Assembly (NCBI GenBank): GCA_035582835.1
Contig: JAYKAV010002109.1
Coordinates: forward strand, 2,178,701-2,242,700
Source of the DNA: Phoebastria nigripes
Taxonomy: Eukaryota; Chordata; Aves; Procellariiformes; Diomedeidae
DNA: 64,000 bases
Reading direction: 5' to 3'
Made by a program: the position numbers and the translations under genes. The notes under the pieces were generated by a model. It saw only the letters and a program-made list of their open reading frames with translations. It made no database searches and had not been told where the DNA came from. Shown here piece after piece: positions 13,801 through 26,066 of this stretch. Position 1 is the first letter of the stretch; each line of letters starts with the position of its first letter.

Positions 13801-15948
13801 GCTCAGTGCCTGCGTGCTTGAAATCCTCCTCTGCAACAGCCGTTTTTATCTTCCCTGCTGTGCTTCTTTAATAACCCTCTTTGATCTAACGCCAAAGTGG
13901 CAAGTCATTGCAAACAAGCGGCCGGAGCTCCGCGCTGCGGTCATAAATAACAACACAAGTGTTCCTCGTCTCACCCCTCGCTCCTTTCGGGGCNGGGATC
14001 GCGAGGGATGGTTCATCCCCTGTTTCAGAGAAGTTGTAGCTCCTGGACAGTGNGTTTATCACCACCCCAACTCCAATTTCGAGTTTATCAGTTGCTTTGC
14101 AGTCCCTGAACCACCAGTGATTTACCTCAATCAGCACGGATCCCAATTCCCACGCAGAGGAACCTCAGCCCCATCCCTGAGCCCAGGTCCTCTCCTGCAC
14201 CAGCGAACCACTTCTGGCAGGTTCATCGTCAAGACATCATGAGCTGGGGATTTCGCTGGGGCTGGCAACCCCCCCAGAGCAGCTGGCAGACGAAAGCCTC
14301 CTATACACTCCCCACGCACGACCAAAGCTGGACTGCAAGGAACAGCGAAAAAAAAGTCCTCTGGAAAGCAGCTGTAATAGAACCAGCCATCTCTTGACTC
14401 TAACACCCCAAGAGATGCCTTATTTCAGAGCTATTAGCCATTTTTAGTAATAAAGGTAAAAGATGGAAGTATTAACAACCNTGAAGAGATATAGCAATGA
14501 ATAACCCCTTTGCCACTTACAATAACGCAGCTAAAATATAGCTCCGAGTGATTAAGCAGCTTTTAAACGTTGCCTTAAGCTAAACAGTAAGTCAGAAGCA
14601 TTTAGTAACATCATGTTTTCTGACACAGGCTTCCTTTTAGCGTTCACCCAAGAGTGGTGGAAAACTGTGCAAAGTATTACCTCTTGGATAACAGTAGACA
14701 ACTTCCATCATCATTCAGATACTGGGCCAAAACCAGCTGACACCATTTAAATGGATAACAAGCTTTTCCTGAGATAACAAAGCAGCAGAGCACCCCGACT
14801 CTACAGCCATATCCTCGAGGTAGGGAGAAGGCAGCCGTTGCAGGGAGGTTTAGTTGTGGTCCGTTCTCTTCTCCATCTTCAAAACATTTTTAGAGCAGCT
14901 TCTGTCTAACCTCACCAGTGCAATGATTTTGATTCAGCCACCACCAGTACAACACTGGAAAGTCGTCAGGAGTTAACTGGCGAAAATTAACTGCAGGAAT
15001 CAAACTTGCATGAGTTTCTCTTATCATCAGTATTTAAGTATAACGGATATTTTTTAGTCGGCGTAATGGACAACAGAGCTTAAAGGGTGCAGTTTTCTAG
15101 TGGTCACCATATATATGCTTAATGAGAATTCAAAAGACATAATGAATTAGGATTCCCCTGTTGGGCACTGAGTATTTCTTCATTAAATTCTAATGAACTG
15201 GGAAGAGTACCAGGCTTGCTCATGCAGTGTATTTTTCCCCTTTTTTATGGTTATGTTTAGATGTATTTAGTTAATCCTCATCATCCTTAGGACAAAGAAG
15301 TGCTAAAAAGAAGAAGAATGGAAGGAATATAAATGCGTAAAGACAGAAAAGTCAGCAGCACAAATTATGTGAAATAAAAGCCGAAGAATTTTTGCTGTAC
15401 CATACAGAACCCGTATCGCCCCAAACAGCTATTTGTTTTTCTCTTCAGAAATTACAGCAATAAGGTTATGGCAAACGATGATGTGATCTCACTTGATTAC
15501 CACCTCTAGAAAAGAAAGGACTAATTCCTGAAAACAGACCCAGCACATAACAGCAGCCTCTCCCCATCCCTAAATGAGAGGGGTCGATGCAGATAAATCC
15601 AAATTGCTCGTCACAAAACCGATGGCAAGTGTGTAACACTGCCAAAAATAGCACAGGAAAAACACCCATCTCATTGAATAACTAGTTCAAGTGCGACCAC
15701 GATGCCTGAATAGTGCCCCGGGAGAGGAGAGGCGGCTGGGCCGTGCACACCAGCACCAGGCAGCCCCAGCTAAATAAACCCCAGGAGTTATCGTGTATCT
15801 CTGTGTTTGGGGGCTTTTCCAAAGGGCATCAAGAAGTAGAGAGGAACGGGAGCTCCTGTGGTTTTGGGAACCGGTATCTCTACAGCCCGAGTTACTATAA
15901 GTAATTTCCTATAAGTATGTGGTCATTACAAAGAGTAAGCAAGCATTN

Positions 15949-16008
<60 letters not shown>
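15949..16008 (+). repeat. Poly(A) run, 60 bases
   Basis: Sixty uninterrupted A after an ambiguous base at 15948. No retroposon body is recognisable to its left; the length may be inexact in a draft assembly. Confidence 0.9.
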
Positions 16009-16010
<2 letters not shown>

Positions 16011-16914
16011 CCTGTGCTGGCATTAAGTCAAAAACTACTTTCAAAAGGGCAGTAAGAGGGTGAGAGGGTTTGAAGGAGAGCGTGAAAACAGCTGCAATAA
16101 AACCATGACTTCTCCATACTTCTTCCAGAATTATGGCAAAGCGGAAATTAATTTACAAACCATTTGTTGCCGTTATAGCCGCGCTTTGGGCAAAGCCGCC
16201 GCACCACTGGTTTCCCCTTGCAAACGCCGTGAAGCTGCCCCCAGCCACGCTCCTCCGCGGTGGCAGCCGTTCAAATGACAGCAGGTCACCTCGCTGGGGA
16301 ACGGGCCAGTTCCCGGCACGGCNACACTGCCCGTGCAGACCCCGGCACCCCAGCATGTCCCCTTGATCGCTGCCTCCCACGTCGAAATCCAGGGGATTAT
16401 AACGCTTCATCTTCTCACTGGCTGTTGGCAAGACAAGCAAAGCAATTAGGCTGTTATAGCAATTTTATGGTGCTTTAATTAAGCCTATTAATTAAATTTT
16501 GTCATTAATANTATTATTATTATTATCTTTTCTTCTAATTTCTTCTCTGCTCTATTTGCTGGTCTTTTTTTTTTTTTTTTTCTCCTCTTGCTTTGGCTTT
16601 GCCTTTCTTGTTTGCTTCCCAAGACGGACACAGCCCAACTTTGCTCTCCAGCCATATGGAGGCCCTGGAGGGGGAGAGCCGGCTTTCCCAGCCCGGCTTT
16701 GCTATTCAGCATGAGCCTGGAGCAGCAAAGCCGCGCTCCGACGGAGCCCCGCGACTGCTGAAAGAGCAGCACTGGTCCAGAGAGCGGACGCAGCCCCGGC
16801 AGGGCACGCGCAGGCTTTGCTGGGGGAAGCCTTCNCATAAATTGGTGTTTTAGGTCAAGAGACAAGTTCTCTTTTTTCAGAGACCTGGGATGTCTCTTTG
16901 CGCTGTTTAGTGGT

Positions 16915-17040
16915 TTGTGGTTTGGGTTTTTTTTTTTGGTTGGTTTTTGTTTGGTTTGGGGTTTTTTGGGGTTTTTTTTTGTTTTGGTTTGGTTTTTTTG
17001 TTTGTTTGTTTTTTGGTTTTTGGTTTTTGTTTTTTTTTTA
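16915..17040 (+). repeat. G/T-rich low-complexity tract
   Basis: Alternating G2-4 and T3-10 runs (ggtttggggttttttgggg style), followed by a T run. Purely simple sequence; the 198-codon minus-strand frame over it (16488-17084) is Lys/Asn/Thr low complexity and not a gene. Confidence 0.9.
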
Positions 17041-17689
17041 AACAGAGGATGCAAATAAAGCCTGATGATGTGGAATCTTCCCAAAGAGATGATTTTTGGA
17101 GGATATCGTCATTCAGAGGTTAGGAACAAGAGCACTTGTTCTTCGTGGACACCATCCAGGGGTTTTTTGTTGGCTTGTTTGTTTTTTAACTCCACATTGG
17201 GAATAATCTCTGAGAGACAGTTTCGTAATATTTTATGTTAATTTAAGACTGAAGTGTATTTTATTTGTACACTTGCCAGGATTTTGAAGTCTCCCTCCCA
17301 GGCTCCTGTCCGCTTTTAAAACATCTCCGGAGACTCCTTTGATGCTCATAGCATGAGAGATCCCACCACCCCACAACGCAAGAGATTGTCTGAATTGGAA
17401 ACTTTCCCAGAACAAGTTTGCTGGTTAAAGGGCTCTATTTGTGATGAAATATAGCTCAGTCCACAGGGTCTTACCTTCAGTACTCTCAAACTGTTGTCTC
17501 AGGCAACGTTAACCAGTACCGCGCTTGACGTGTTCCTCTCTCCTGTAAGAGACACCAAAAGACTTTGTTATTGGCAATAAAATTCCTACTGGGGTTCTGT
17601 GTCCTAGGTTTGCCTGTTTTGTCCTAGGTTTTCACTGAGTTTTACAGCCCCATATTTAAGGCCAGACAGCGCCACGGACGGTGCCACGG

Positions 17690-18360
17690 ACATATCCTGC
17701 ATGAACACGAACCGCACGCCTGGTGATGCACTGCATGGCTCTGGGGCATCTCCTGCCACTTGGGTCCTGCCCTGCACTGGACAGGAGAGGACACAGACTG
17801 AAAGGTAAGCAGCACCATCACAGTTACACTAGAAATACGTGGGCATGGAGTTACACCAGCACTGCTTCTCCTCTGTCGCGCTGTACCACCAGTGGAAGCA
17901 ATGCCCCTTCTCCCTGGAGCGCGGGGTCACCCTGCTGTGCCCAGACCAGGGTGAATGCCCGAACCCCTGCATGCCCCCAGTGCTCCCCACCCCACAGCAG
18001 CGGCCACACCGCAGCGTGGGGGGCAGCGACCACCCTCATCTCTCTATATAAGCAATTAGGAGCGGAGCCCTCCCTGAGCAAGCAGCCGCGGCAGGAGCGG
18101 GCGGCGGGGCGCACCGGCGGTGTTGGGGTGCACCAGCGGTGCTGGGGTGCACGGTGTAGGGGTGCACTGGTGGTGCTGGGGCGCGGCGGCACCGCGCAGC
18201 GCCGGTGGAGCATTGCCATCTACAGCACCGCGAGCAGCACTGCACAGCAGCGGGCAGGACCCGCTCCCTCCACGCGATGCCATTACTCCGTTCCCAGCCA
18301 CGGGCAAAAAAATAATTATTTTAAATCTGTTTGGTGCAGGCACGGGGACGGCGCGCACAA
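17690..18360. other. GC-rich patch with open but compositional frames
   Basis: G+C rises sharply here. Several overlapping frames are open on both strands, the longest 214 codons on the plus strand (17723-18367), rich in Ala, Ser, Pro and Arg. No domain or conserved motif is recognised. The patch contains the 19-bp minisatellite at 18111-18182. I regard the frames as by-products of composition. Confidence 0.35.
18111..18182 (+). repeat. Minisatellite, about four units of 19 bp
   Basis: Units: gcaccggcggtgttggggt (18111-18129), gcaccagcggtgctggggt (18130-18148), a 15-bp shortened copy gcacggtgtaggggt (18149-18163) and gcactggtggtgctggggc (18164-18182). The GGGG runs repeat at each unit. Confidence 0.85.
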
Positions 18361-18869
18361 ACTCTGAGTCAGGTCCTCAGCTGCACCTAACATTATTTCN
18401 GTTGGGTTTTGAGCTTCATAGTTCACTCATTGCTCAGAGAAAACTTTCAACGACCTTGGAAGTTTGACTTTGCTTTTATTTATTTGAAGCTAAATAATCA
18501 AACATGTTTGAATACTTCAGGCAAGCCTGTTGCCACCGCACAGTGCCTCTTGCTATAAATTTAGACCATATCCCTCAGCACTGATTTCTATTGAATGATA
18601 TAACCCATTTTGCTTGCTGAAGTGCTGCGCAGAGCAGCNCAGAAACCCGCTGGGATTGTCCCTAGGCTGCGGGAACCTCCAGACTAACTTTCCTGCAAGC
18701 CCTTACCATCAAACAAGCCAATTATAAGTTTGTTTTGGAAGTGTATTCCTGGGATCTGAGGTGCTACGTGTCGCCTGTGCTGCAGCCATCGTGTCGCTGA
18801 AGCCGATGAACTCAAAGTGGCCTCGTATTGTGGCAGGGAAAAAGCATAGATTCAAACATTAAAACATAC

Positions 18870-19320
18870 AGTTGGCAGAATCATGTTAAAAAACAACATT
18901 TGGACCCTATTATATTACAATTTAATATTGTTGTTGGTAACATTTGATCAATTGCTGTTATATGTCATTTTAAGGGCGAGTTAAGGGACCGCGAGGCTGT
19001 CACAGCATTAAAGCACCTAACTGTTGCTGCTTAACAGCAAAGTCATCCTTTCGACTGAACTCATTCTAATATAGTGCATTGTTAACTCGAAAAATCATTT
19101 GCCTTTGCAAGTGATGACCTTTCTTTTCTATTAAAGTCTTTATTGTTTCTAACTTTCTTTCTTCAAGATTAAAGCTTCATTGTACTTAAATAATAGACAA
19201 AAACTGCCCGAAGGTTATTGCCTTCACATTTGGCTCTGTTAGGTGACTGATAACATTTCTACCTGTCGCTCACACATGTTAGGACTTTACTCCTCTACAT
19301 TACTTCAGAAATAAAATTTT
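18870..19320. promoter_or_regulatory. Candidate conserved noncoding element
   Basis: Noncoding AT-rich stretch of high complexity, free of simple repeats, with homeodomain/SOX-like words (caatttaatattg, ttgatcaattg, tattgttt). This texture is typical of conserved developmental enhancers in vertebrate gene deserts. No alignment is available, so this is only a pattern judgement. Confidence 0.25.
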
Positions 19321-20569
19321 AGGAGCCCAAACCGAGGCGTGGGTTATGCTAGCTTTCCCCTGTGCTGGTGCAGCCGATCGGCAGCCGAACGCACCGGGAA
19401 GTTCATCGAAGGGAACGCCTGGCCGGCCACTGGCAACGTGGCCTGGGGACAGTCCCNGTGCCACCACCCGGACACCCTGCGCCAGGGACCATCCGAGCCA
19501 GGCTTACCTTAAGGGAATGCCCCAGCCGCAATCACCTTCATTCTTCATTTTGCAATACTGAATTGCACCAAAGGTGGTAATACAATAAGCCTTCACTGTT
19601 ATAGTAGAAAAATTAAATTTGCCATTATTATGCCTTCACACAAATCCTCGTGGAAGAGTTAGCTTCTATTTGCGTTAAGCAACTATATTTCATATTGCAT
19701 TGGTTAATACCAATGTCTTTAGAGGTCATCAAACTCAACAGTTAAAAAAATTAATCTGAGCATTTACAGCAGTTAAATACAGCTAAATAATTAATGATGA
19801 GGAAATTGAACTTCCCATTGAGATTGGATTAGGAGCCAATGTGGGACACCACTGCTGTAGAGCTTGGTTCCCTGGGGAACCTCCCAGCAAAAATCAGCCT
19901 CTTTATTGCTTTCCATATCACTAATAAAATATGAAAGCAGAGAATACAATAAGATTTTCATATCATATTAATGACCTTCAGAATGCAATCAGACTAGCAG
20001 CTCTCACTGAGCAATTTGCTAACATAATATAAAATTGTTAATACGATATGAAGGTCACTAAGACAGTATAAAAATTAGTGTAATGACAGCAACTAACCTA
20101 GGCCTTTCAGCAACAAGAACAATTAACTTGCAACTTCATTTTTGCAACTCGTACCTTGTACGCACGTGTCAGGCACAATATCCACAAGAAGCCACGCAGT
20201 GTCCTTCGGCTCGGAGGACTTCACCTCTGCCTGCTTTGCGCTCCCTTTAGCTGTGCTGGCTCAAACCTGGTGCAGGAAGAGGCACCTCACCCTGGCCATC
20301 CACTAAGTGTCAGGGGATAAAGACAAAACGAAAAAGGAAGGAGAAAATACAAAAGTTGAGATGACAATTTAAAAGACAAAGCAGAATAAAAGGAAAAGGA
20401 AAGAAGGAATACAAAGGAAAGCAGAGAAGCACCTTCAGAGCTAGTTAGAAACCCCACCAAGCTGGGAAGCAGGGCATGGGCTGAAATGCAAGTGTAGAAA
20501 TCATTGAGCTTTGGGGACCACGACGGTAGGAGGACGCAGCGCAGCACGGAGCCGACAGCCAGGGGCTGN

Positions 20570-20690
20570 GGTTTCCAGTCCTTGCTCCAGCATGGCAAGG
20601 TGCTGCTAGACCCTGGGCAAGTTCTTCACATCCTTTTAGCTCATGTTTCTCCTTCTGCAAAACTGGGGAAATACTTCTAAGAGGTCCTGC
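20570..20690 (+). mobile_element. MIR-like SINE relic (plus orientation)
   Basis: The stretch carries the ordered MIR words in degraded form: gctagaccctgggcaagttc, then ctcatgtttctcc, then ctgcaaaactggggaaatac. These resemble the MIR segments for 'gaccttgggcaag', 'ctcagtttcctc' and 'tgtaaaatggggata'. The flanks diverge. A strongly diverged ancient element is likely; chance is not excluded. Confidence 0.5.
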
Positions 20691-21000
20691 CATGCTGACT
20701 AGGTGCCTTGAGCTCCTTGGAGGGACAGCGCTGTAGTAATGTAAAACAGCTTTCTAAAGGAGGAGGTGAACATCTCTAAAAGACTCGCTATTGAGGAAAG
20801 CTTTGATTCAAGGGGATTTATGGGAAATAAAAGAACAATAGTATTTTTAAATGGAACTATGTATTTTAAAATGAAAATATTTCAAAATTATATTAATTAT
20901 TTTCCTCCTGAATAAAACTGACATGTCTACAATCTAGTTTTAGTAGGCTAAACATAAGAATGTCCAACAAAAAAGTTCTGAACAACTTTAAAACCAAGGA

Positions 21001-21090
21001 TTTTTTAATTAAAAAAAAAAACAAAAACACAAAAAAAAAACAAAAANNNNNNNNNNNNNNNNNNNNAAAAAAAACAAAAAAAAAAAACCA
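21001..21090 (+). repeat. A-rich tract containing an assembly gap
   Basis: A-rich sequence with occasional C flanks a run of 20 N at 21047-21066. The gap was probably left because the tract could not be resolved. Confidence 0.9.
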
Positions 21091-24000
21091 AAAACACTTC
21101 ACTTTTAAGGCACTACTCTACAAAGGATAACCTTGCTTTTCACCACATAAACAATGCTGCTGAAGTACTACAGGCCATGGAGAGCAGCGAGTGTCTTAAG
21201 AGGACCTTAGAAGAATGGCTTTAAGAAGTAGATCCAGTTAGAAGAGAAATTCTGGCCTTGATTCACCCTGTAACCTTTAGGACTAAGGCCTCTTTTTTCA
21301 AGACTGCCCATTGAGCCTCAGATTAAAGGCCACCAGCGGAGGAGCACAGACTCCAGACGTCTTCCTGAAATTTCAGCATTAACATCTAGGCTTTCACTGC
21401 CACCACACTGGTGAAACAGAGATAGCCGTACCCCAGAAGAACAGCTGGAGAGGGTCAGACCGACGTCCCGCTGAGCCCCAAAATGTTCCCTCGTGGGCCC
21501 GGGGAGGAACACAGGAGTGGGGCAATCACACAAGGCTTCTCCCACATCGGGCTCCTCTTCCATACCCTCCAAAACTCCTCTCCTCCCTGGAGCTCACCTA
21601 AATTTCAGCATACAATATCCTACAATAAGGCCATCTATGGTTTAACAACTTGTTTCATGACGAGTCATCTCATTTTATTAACTTTGGACAGTCTGGCTTC
21701 ATTTGATGCCTCTCATGGCATTGACTCTATGAGGGACCTTGTTAAAAACCTTTGGAAAAAATTAACTTCAGAGTTATTCTTTCCTCAATTAGAGTTTTGT
21801 CTAATTATACCAACATCACCATAACAAAGTGAGGATCCGATTGAAATCAGTGGAAAAGTCTCTGTGAAATCACTTCTGAACAGCAGGAACGGGTCAGACC
21901 AGGGCTTTGTTTCCATAAACAGATCTTTTATACAGGTGCTTTAGCATTTGGAATGGCAAATACAGTGGGGAAAAGTGTCTGGGAAGTCATTCTTCAGCTG
22001 CATGGTGTGCAAGAGGGGTATCTCCTCCTGGAGACTCATTTTACTGTCTGAGTCAAAGCCCCTTTATATGTATTTTATACAGGAATTGATTGGTATTTAA
22101 TTAACCTACACTTTATGCCATAGTCAATCTTTAATTAAATGCATCCTTAAGCATAGAATTTAGAGCGTTACCAGAATGACTTTAAGTGCAGAAAGCGTTT
22201 TTATGTTTTCCTCATAAACGAGAAAGAAGGAACAAAGTAAATAGCTGCTCGAAAGAAGGAGTCTCCTCCGTCGAATGCAAAACTGTTTGCAGGGAGCCAC
22301 CCACCTGCAGAAGGAGACACCCGACCGTTTCCCGTTGGGTATGGGGATTTATGGACGGTGAACCTAAAGGAGTTACAAGGCTTTGAAGGAAGGAGACCGT
22401 TTAGCTCCCATGAGCTCTTTGAAGCCTCAAAGCCTCGTGCAGCCTTTGAAAAACAAACTCCAGAAAAAAGAAAAAAAGGCATTACGAAAAGCTTTCTAAT
22501 GCAAACTGCAATGATTGATTTTAATATCTTCAGTAGCTAAATACTGTTTAAATAAGAATACCTAGCAATGAAAAGAATATCTTCATTATTTTACAATTTG
22601 CAACAAAAGCCTCTTTCCATGCAAGCCTGCATCTGCTTTCTTTGCAAAATTCTGAGCCTTCTTATACAAAAACGCTGAACACAACAAAATTCAGAGTCAA
22701 TTTATTTTCCATTGCCTTGCAATACTCATCCTCCTCTGTTTACCTTAACCTTACTCCCTAAATACATGCAAGCACAATATTTGCTNCAAATGTAAACATG
22801 CAACTACTTGTCCATACTTTTACCTTCCAGAACACCAGTCCGTCCCTCGCTGTGGCTTAGATCTGTCACTCAGCAGCGCCACGCAGAAGCTCAGAGGTCG
22901 CCCTCCAGCCCCATCATGTCTTGCTCGGAGCATCACGCTGAGCACCAGCACCGCAGGCAGGAGAAAGCAGCTCAGCTCTTCAAAGCTGGAGAACACCACG
23001 TGCCGTAGGGGACAGGCAGGTGCAGGGACCTTTAGGTGGTATCTGCTCAGCATCTTCTTGGCAAGCTTGGAGGACTCCTCCGTACAATATAGTCTCCTCT
23101 CGTGACTGAGTCCAGTTTCCTTTTAATGTTATAGCAAGATGACATCCAGGTGCTTTGACTCTCTAAGATGATAGGAGTAGCAGCAGTCTGGCAACTCCCA
23201 GGATTGTATCAAAAACCTCCTGCGTTGGTGTGGTTCTGGTTCTCCGAAAGCTCCCATTCTCACTGTGCTGGGAGGAATATCCTTCCCACTGAAGACCAGA
23301 AGACCCAGGTAGCCTGGACTGTGAAGTCACCACGCTCCCAATGGGGAAAGCCACCTCGTGCTGGAGCGGAGCCCGACTCCTTCCTGGGGAGGAGGTGCTG
23401 ACACATTGGGCAGAGGCCTTGGAGGAAGAGCTCCCACCTCCATCCCTGCGTGAAGGAGAAGAGTGGAGCTGCCAGAGCTTCTCTGTCCCCTCATCCTCCT
23501 TCCCTGCCCAAAATCTGATCTTTCCCTGCAAGAGCCTGTTGATTCCTACAGACAGAGGTTCAGATGNTGATGGGCTCAGGTGTATTTGTACACAGACTTC
23601 CTACCTCCAGGTTTTTTTTTTTAAACATAACTAATTTGTCTATTCTTATTAAAAAGATATAAGTTTGTGAGCAGAGTAACCCTGTTTTCTCCCCAAAGCA
23701 ATGATTCTGTAGTTGTTATCACTGAATGCCCGTGACTGAGTATTTTCACATTTATAATCTGCTGGCTATCCGCGAATAACAAAGCATGGCAGGCTGCTGC
23801 GAGGCTATGGATGTGGGCAAACCCGGGGGGCAGAAGGCTGCGGAAGGAGCCCCCGTGTCTGGTCAGGGTCCCAACCCCAGCAGCCCCCGTAGCTGCTTCC
23901 CCGACCTGGAGGACCATGAAGGCAGCCCCTTATGCTCAACCCTTTTAGCTGAGGGAGACGCTCATCCCAGAGCATCCCACCACCTGACCGCGACAGGGCA

Positions 24001-24762
24001 TGAGTTGTCTGAGGATTAAAGTGATGAAGATGATCTGGAAAATTCATTCCGCGTGTGAAAACAATGGTAATCAATTTTAATAAATTTTGAACAAGTGATC
24101 AAATGAATGATTTACAGACTTGGGCAAGCAGACAGGGACACAAACAGGATAAAAAAAAAATACAGGAAAAGCCATTATTTAAATCTATGTTATTAATAAA
24201 ATTTACAGTTATTCAGATGCAGTCATTTTCCAAATCTCGTTTACTTTTCAGCATGAATGTTGCTCATTGCACTGTACAATGAAAATAAATGAGCTAATCT
24301 GCTCTGTGATGCAGCGACAGGGTCCAAGGTTTCAAGGATTATCATTTAAATATTTCTTCCCCTAGAGCTTTTGTTTTGTGACTATAATCACCTCTTACAA
24401 TAAATTACATCTAAAGACAAATGTTTGCAACTGTATCTGGGCTACATATGACCACCTGATTTAGGGAGTTTGACATTAGAAGAAAGGTTGCCACTAGCAC
24501 GTATGTATGCAAGTGTATTTTTTGCTTGTCTGACCTGCATCAGTTGGGCCAAGCCCATCCGAAGTTGATGCTGCGAACGCTTTGGTGGCTCAGCTGGGAG
24601 GGGAGAGGAAGGGGGTTATGGAAGGAGGCAGCTGGGAGGTTTTGGTTGCATCCAGCTGCTCCCCAGCCCTTTGGGGAACCCAGCCAGGCCGTTCATTCCC
24701 CGAGAGGCTCATCAGTTCAATACATCTCAGCGCTGTCACCAAAGAGGAGTGTTCATTTTTAA

Positions 24763-24850
24763 AAGAACTTAAAAAAACCCCAACAACCAAACAAAACCAC
24801 CCCCACCCCCCACCCCGAAAAACCCAAAACAAAAAACTACCAACAACCTG
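24763..24850 (+). repeat. A/C-rich low-complexity tract
   Basis: Runs such as aaaaaaaccccaacaaccaa and ccacccccaccccccacccc, with no coding content. Confidence 0.85.
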
Positions 24851-25416
24851 ACCTGCAGACTCATGGCCTATAGGTACAAAAAACCATATGATCGAAGAGG
24901 CCTATTACAGTGTCATAACCATCACTGGATGAGTCTTGGTAACTACATGTGTCTAGGCTCAAAATATCACTTCAAAATGAAGCATCACATTTCTTCAGTT
25001 AAAGAAAATGTCAAAGAAAGGATGTCTTTTTTTTTTTTTCAATTTTTTGCTCCATCGGGAACATAAAATAATTTACCGCCTTTAATGCAAACAACTCATT
25101 CAACCTAAAAGTTTTCCACCTCTGAGGCAAAGATGCAGTAAAACCTGCACATGAGGTACCTGCCCGCTGAACGATGCGGCTGCTGGNGCAGGGCTCCCTG
25201 GTCAGCCGGTGCTCACGGGGTCCAACACGAACCATGGCTCGTACAGGTGTTAAAGCTCTAGTGCATTTAGAGAATATCTAGGAATTGGCTAGAGTAGATC
25301 TCTAAAAAGCCAGAAAAGTGAAGTACNATGTCATAAAAACAATGCTTTCTCATTTAATGATGCAATAACGTTGCATGTGCCAATTACACTGCTCTCGGTT
25401 TCAAGTCTGCTCACAG

Positions 25417-25472
25417 GATTGAAGTCTGTTGGCCAAGGAGCAACATCTGTATGTGATGGAGATTCCAGAACA
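25417..25472 (+). other. Candidate splice-bounded segment (AG...gtaagtaa), 56 nt
   Basis: A 56-nt segment is bounded by a plausible acceptor (tctgctcacag) and a strong donor (gtaagtaac). Only one frame is open (LKSVGQGATSVCDGDSRT after a split codon), and it ends in phase 0. That does not match the phase needed by the best acceptor of the exon at 26067, though it would fit the weaker acceptor at 26043. Very likely chance, or a noncoding exon. Confidence 0.15.
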
Positions 25473-25934
25473 GTAAGTAACAGCAAGAAATAGCTTTCCT
25501 CACTCTATTAAGAGTGCTTAGAGTTCAAAGCTTTTACTTAGGAAATTAAAATTTGCTTTTTATACCAGGTAAAGTAAGAAAATAGGTATATTCACATGCT
25601 GTGCTTATACTTTCAAGAAGTTATCTATAATAGAAAGTAAGCAATTTATATTTACGTACAGCAATATTACTATACTTCCCTTCCCAAAGGAGGGGAACGG
25701 AGACTTCCCTCCCTATTTCTTATCAAAGGCCAAGGCAATGCTAATGGCCTTTAGCCAGGTTAAAAAAAAAAAGTTCCAATATGTTGTTAACTTATAGAAG
25801 GAAATGTGAAAAAGCTTCAGGAGAAGTCAGATTTGTTTTCTTCCATCTGTGGCTGTGTACGTATCAGTTAGGACCTTGCTACTGTTTCATTAAACAAACT
25901 GAAGTATNTGAAAGTTTTCAACATAAACCTGTTA

Positions 25935-26005
25935 AAAAAAAAACAAAAAAAACCAAAAAACAACCCACAAAAACAACAACAACAACAACAACCACCAAAA
26001 AACCA
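25935..26005 (+). repeat. A-rich / (AAC)n tract
   Basis: Poly(A) with C interruptions leading into aacaacaacaacaacaacaa, just upstream of the acceptor of the candidate exon at 26067. Confidence 0.85.
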
Positions 26006-26066
26006 CAACCATAAGGCTTTTGAGCCCAAAAGCTAGCTTAAAGTCCACTTTCCCCACCCCCCCCAG

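Larger units (their letters stand above)
1..15948. other. Intergenic sequence, no gene recognised
   Basis: Apart from the short repeats listed separately, I see no coding exon, RNA gene or recognisable transposon. Open frames are short, overlap on both strands and show no conserved motif. The largest, 204 codons at 13628-14242 on the plus strand, contains ambiguous bases and has a chance-like composition. GC-rich spots near 2.75-2.95, 7.55-7.63 and 13.7-13.8 kb are too small to call islands. Confidence 0.6.
16009..26066. other. Intergenic (or intronic) sequence upstream of the 26.07-kb exon
   Basis: Outside the repeats, GC-rich patch, MIR-like relic and candidate noncoding element listed separately, no feature is supported. 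If the exon at 26067 is real, part of this stretch is intron of that gene. No clear coding exon with matching phase was found on the plus strand. Confidence 0.5.

Noticed and set aside
13628..14242. 204-codon plus-strand frame
   Set aside because: Contains ambiguous bases, overlaps other open frames on both strands and shows no recognisable motif.
16488..17084. 198-codon minus-strand Lys/Asn/Gln-rich frame
   Set aside because: Translation of a G/T-rich simple repeat, not a protein.
17723..18367. 214-codon plus-strand frame
   Set aside because: Runs through a GC-rich patch and a minisatellite; low-complexity composition with open antisense frames.
26020..26066. ATG at 26020 as the true start of the acidic frame
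   Set aside because: The stretch to 26066 has the texture of an intron end (A-rich then C-rich tract before AG); a 65-codon single-exon gene is less likely than a terminal exon.
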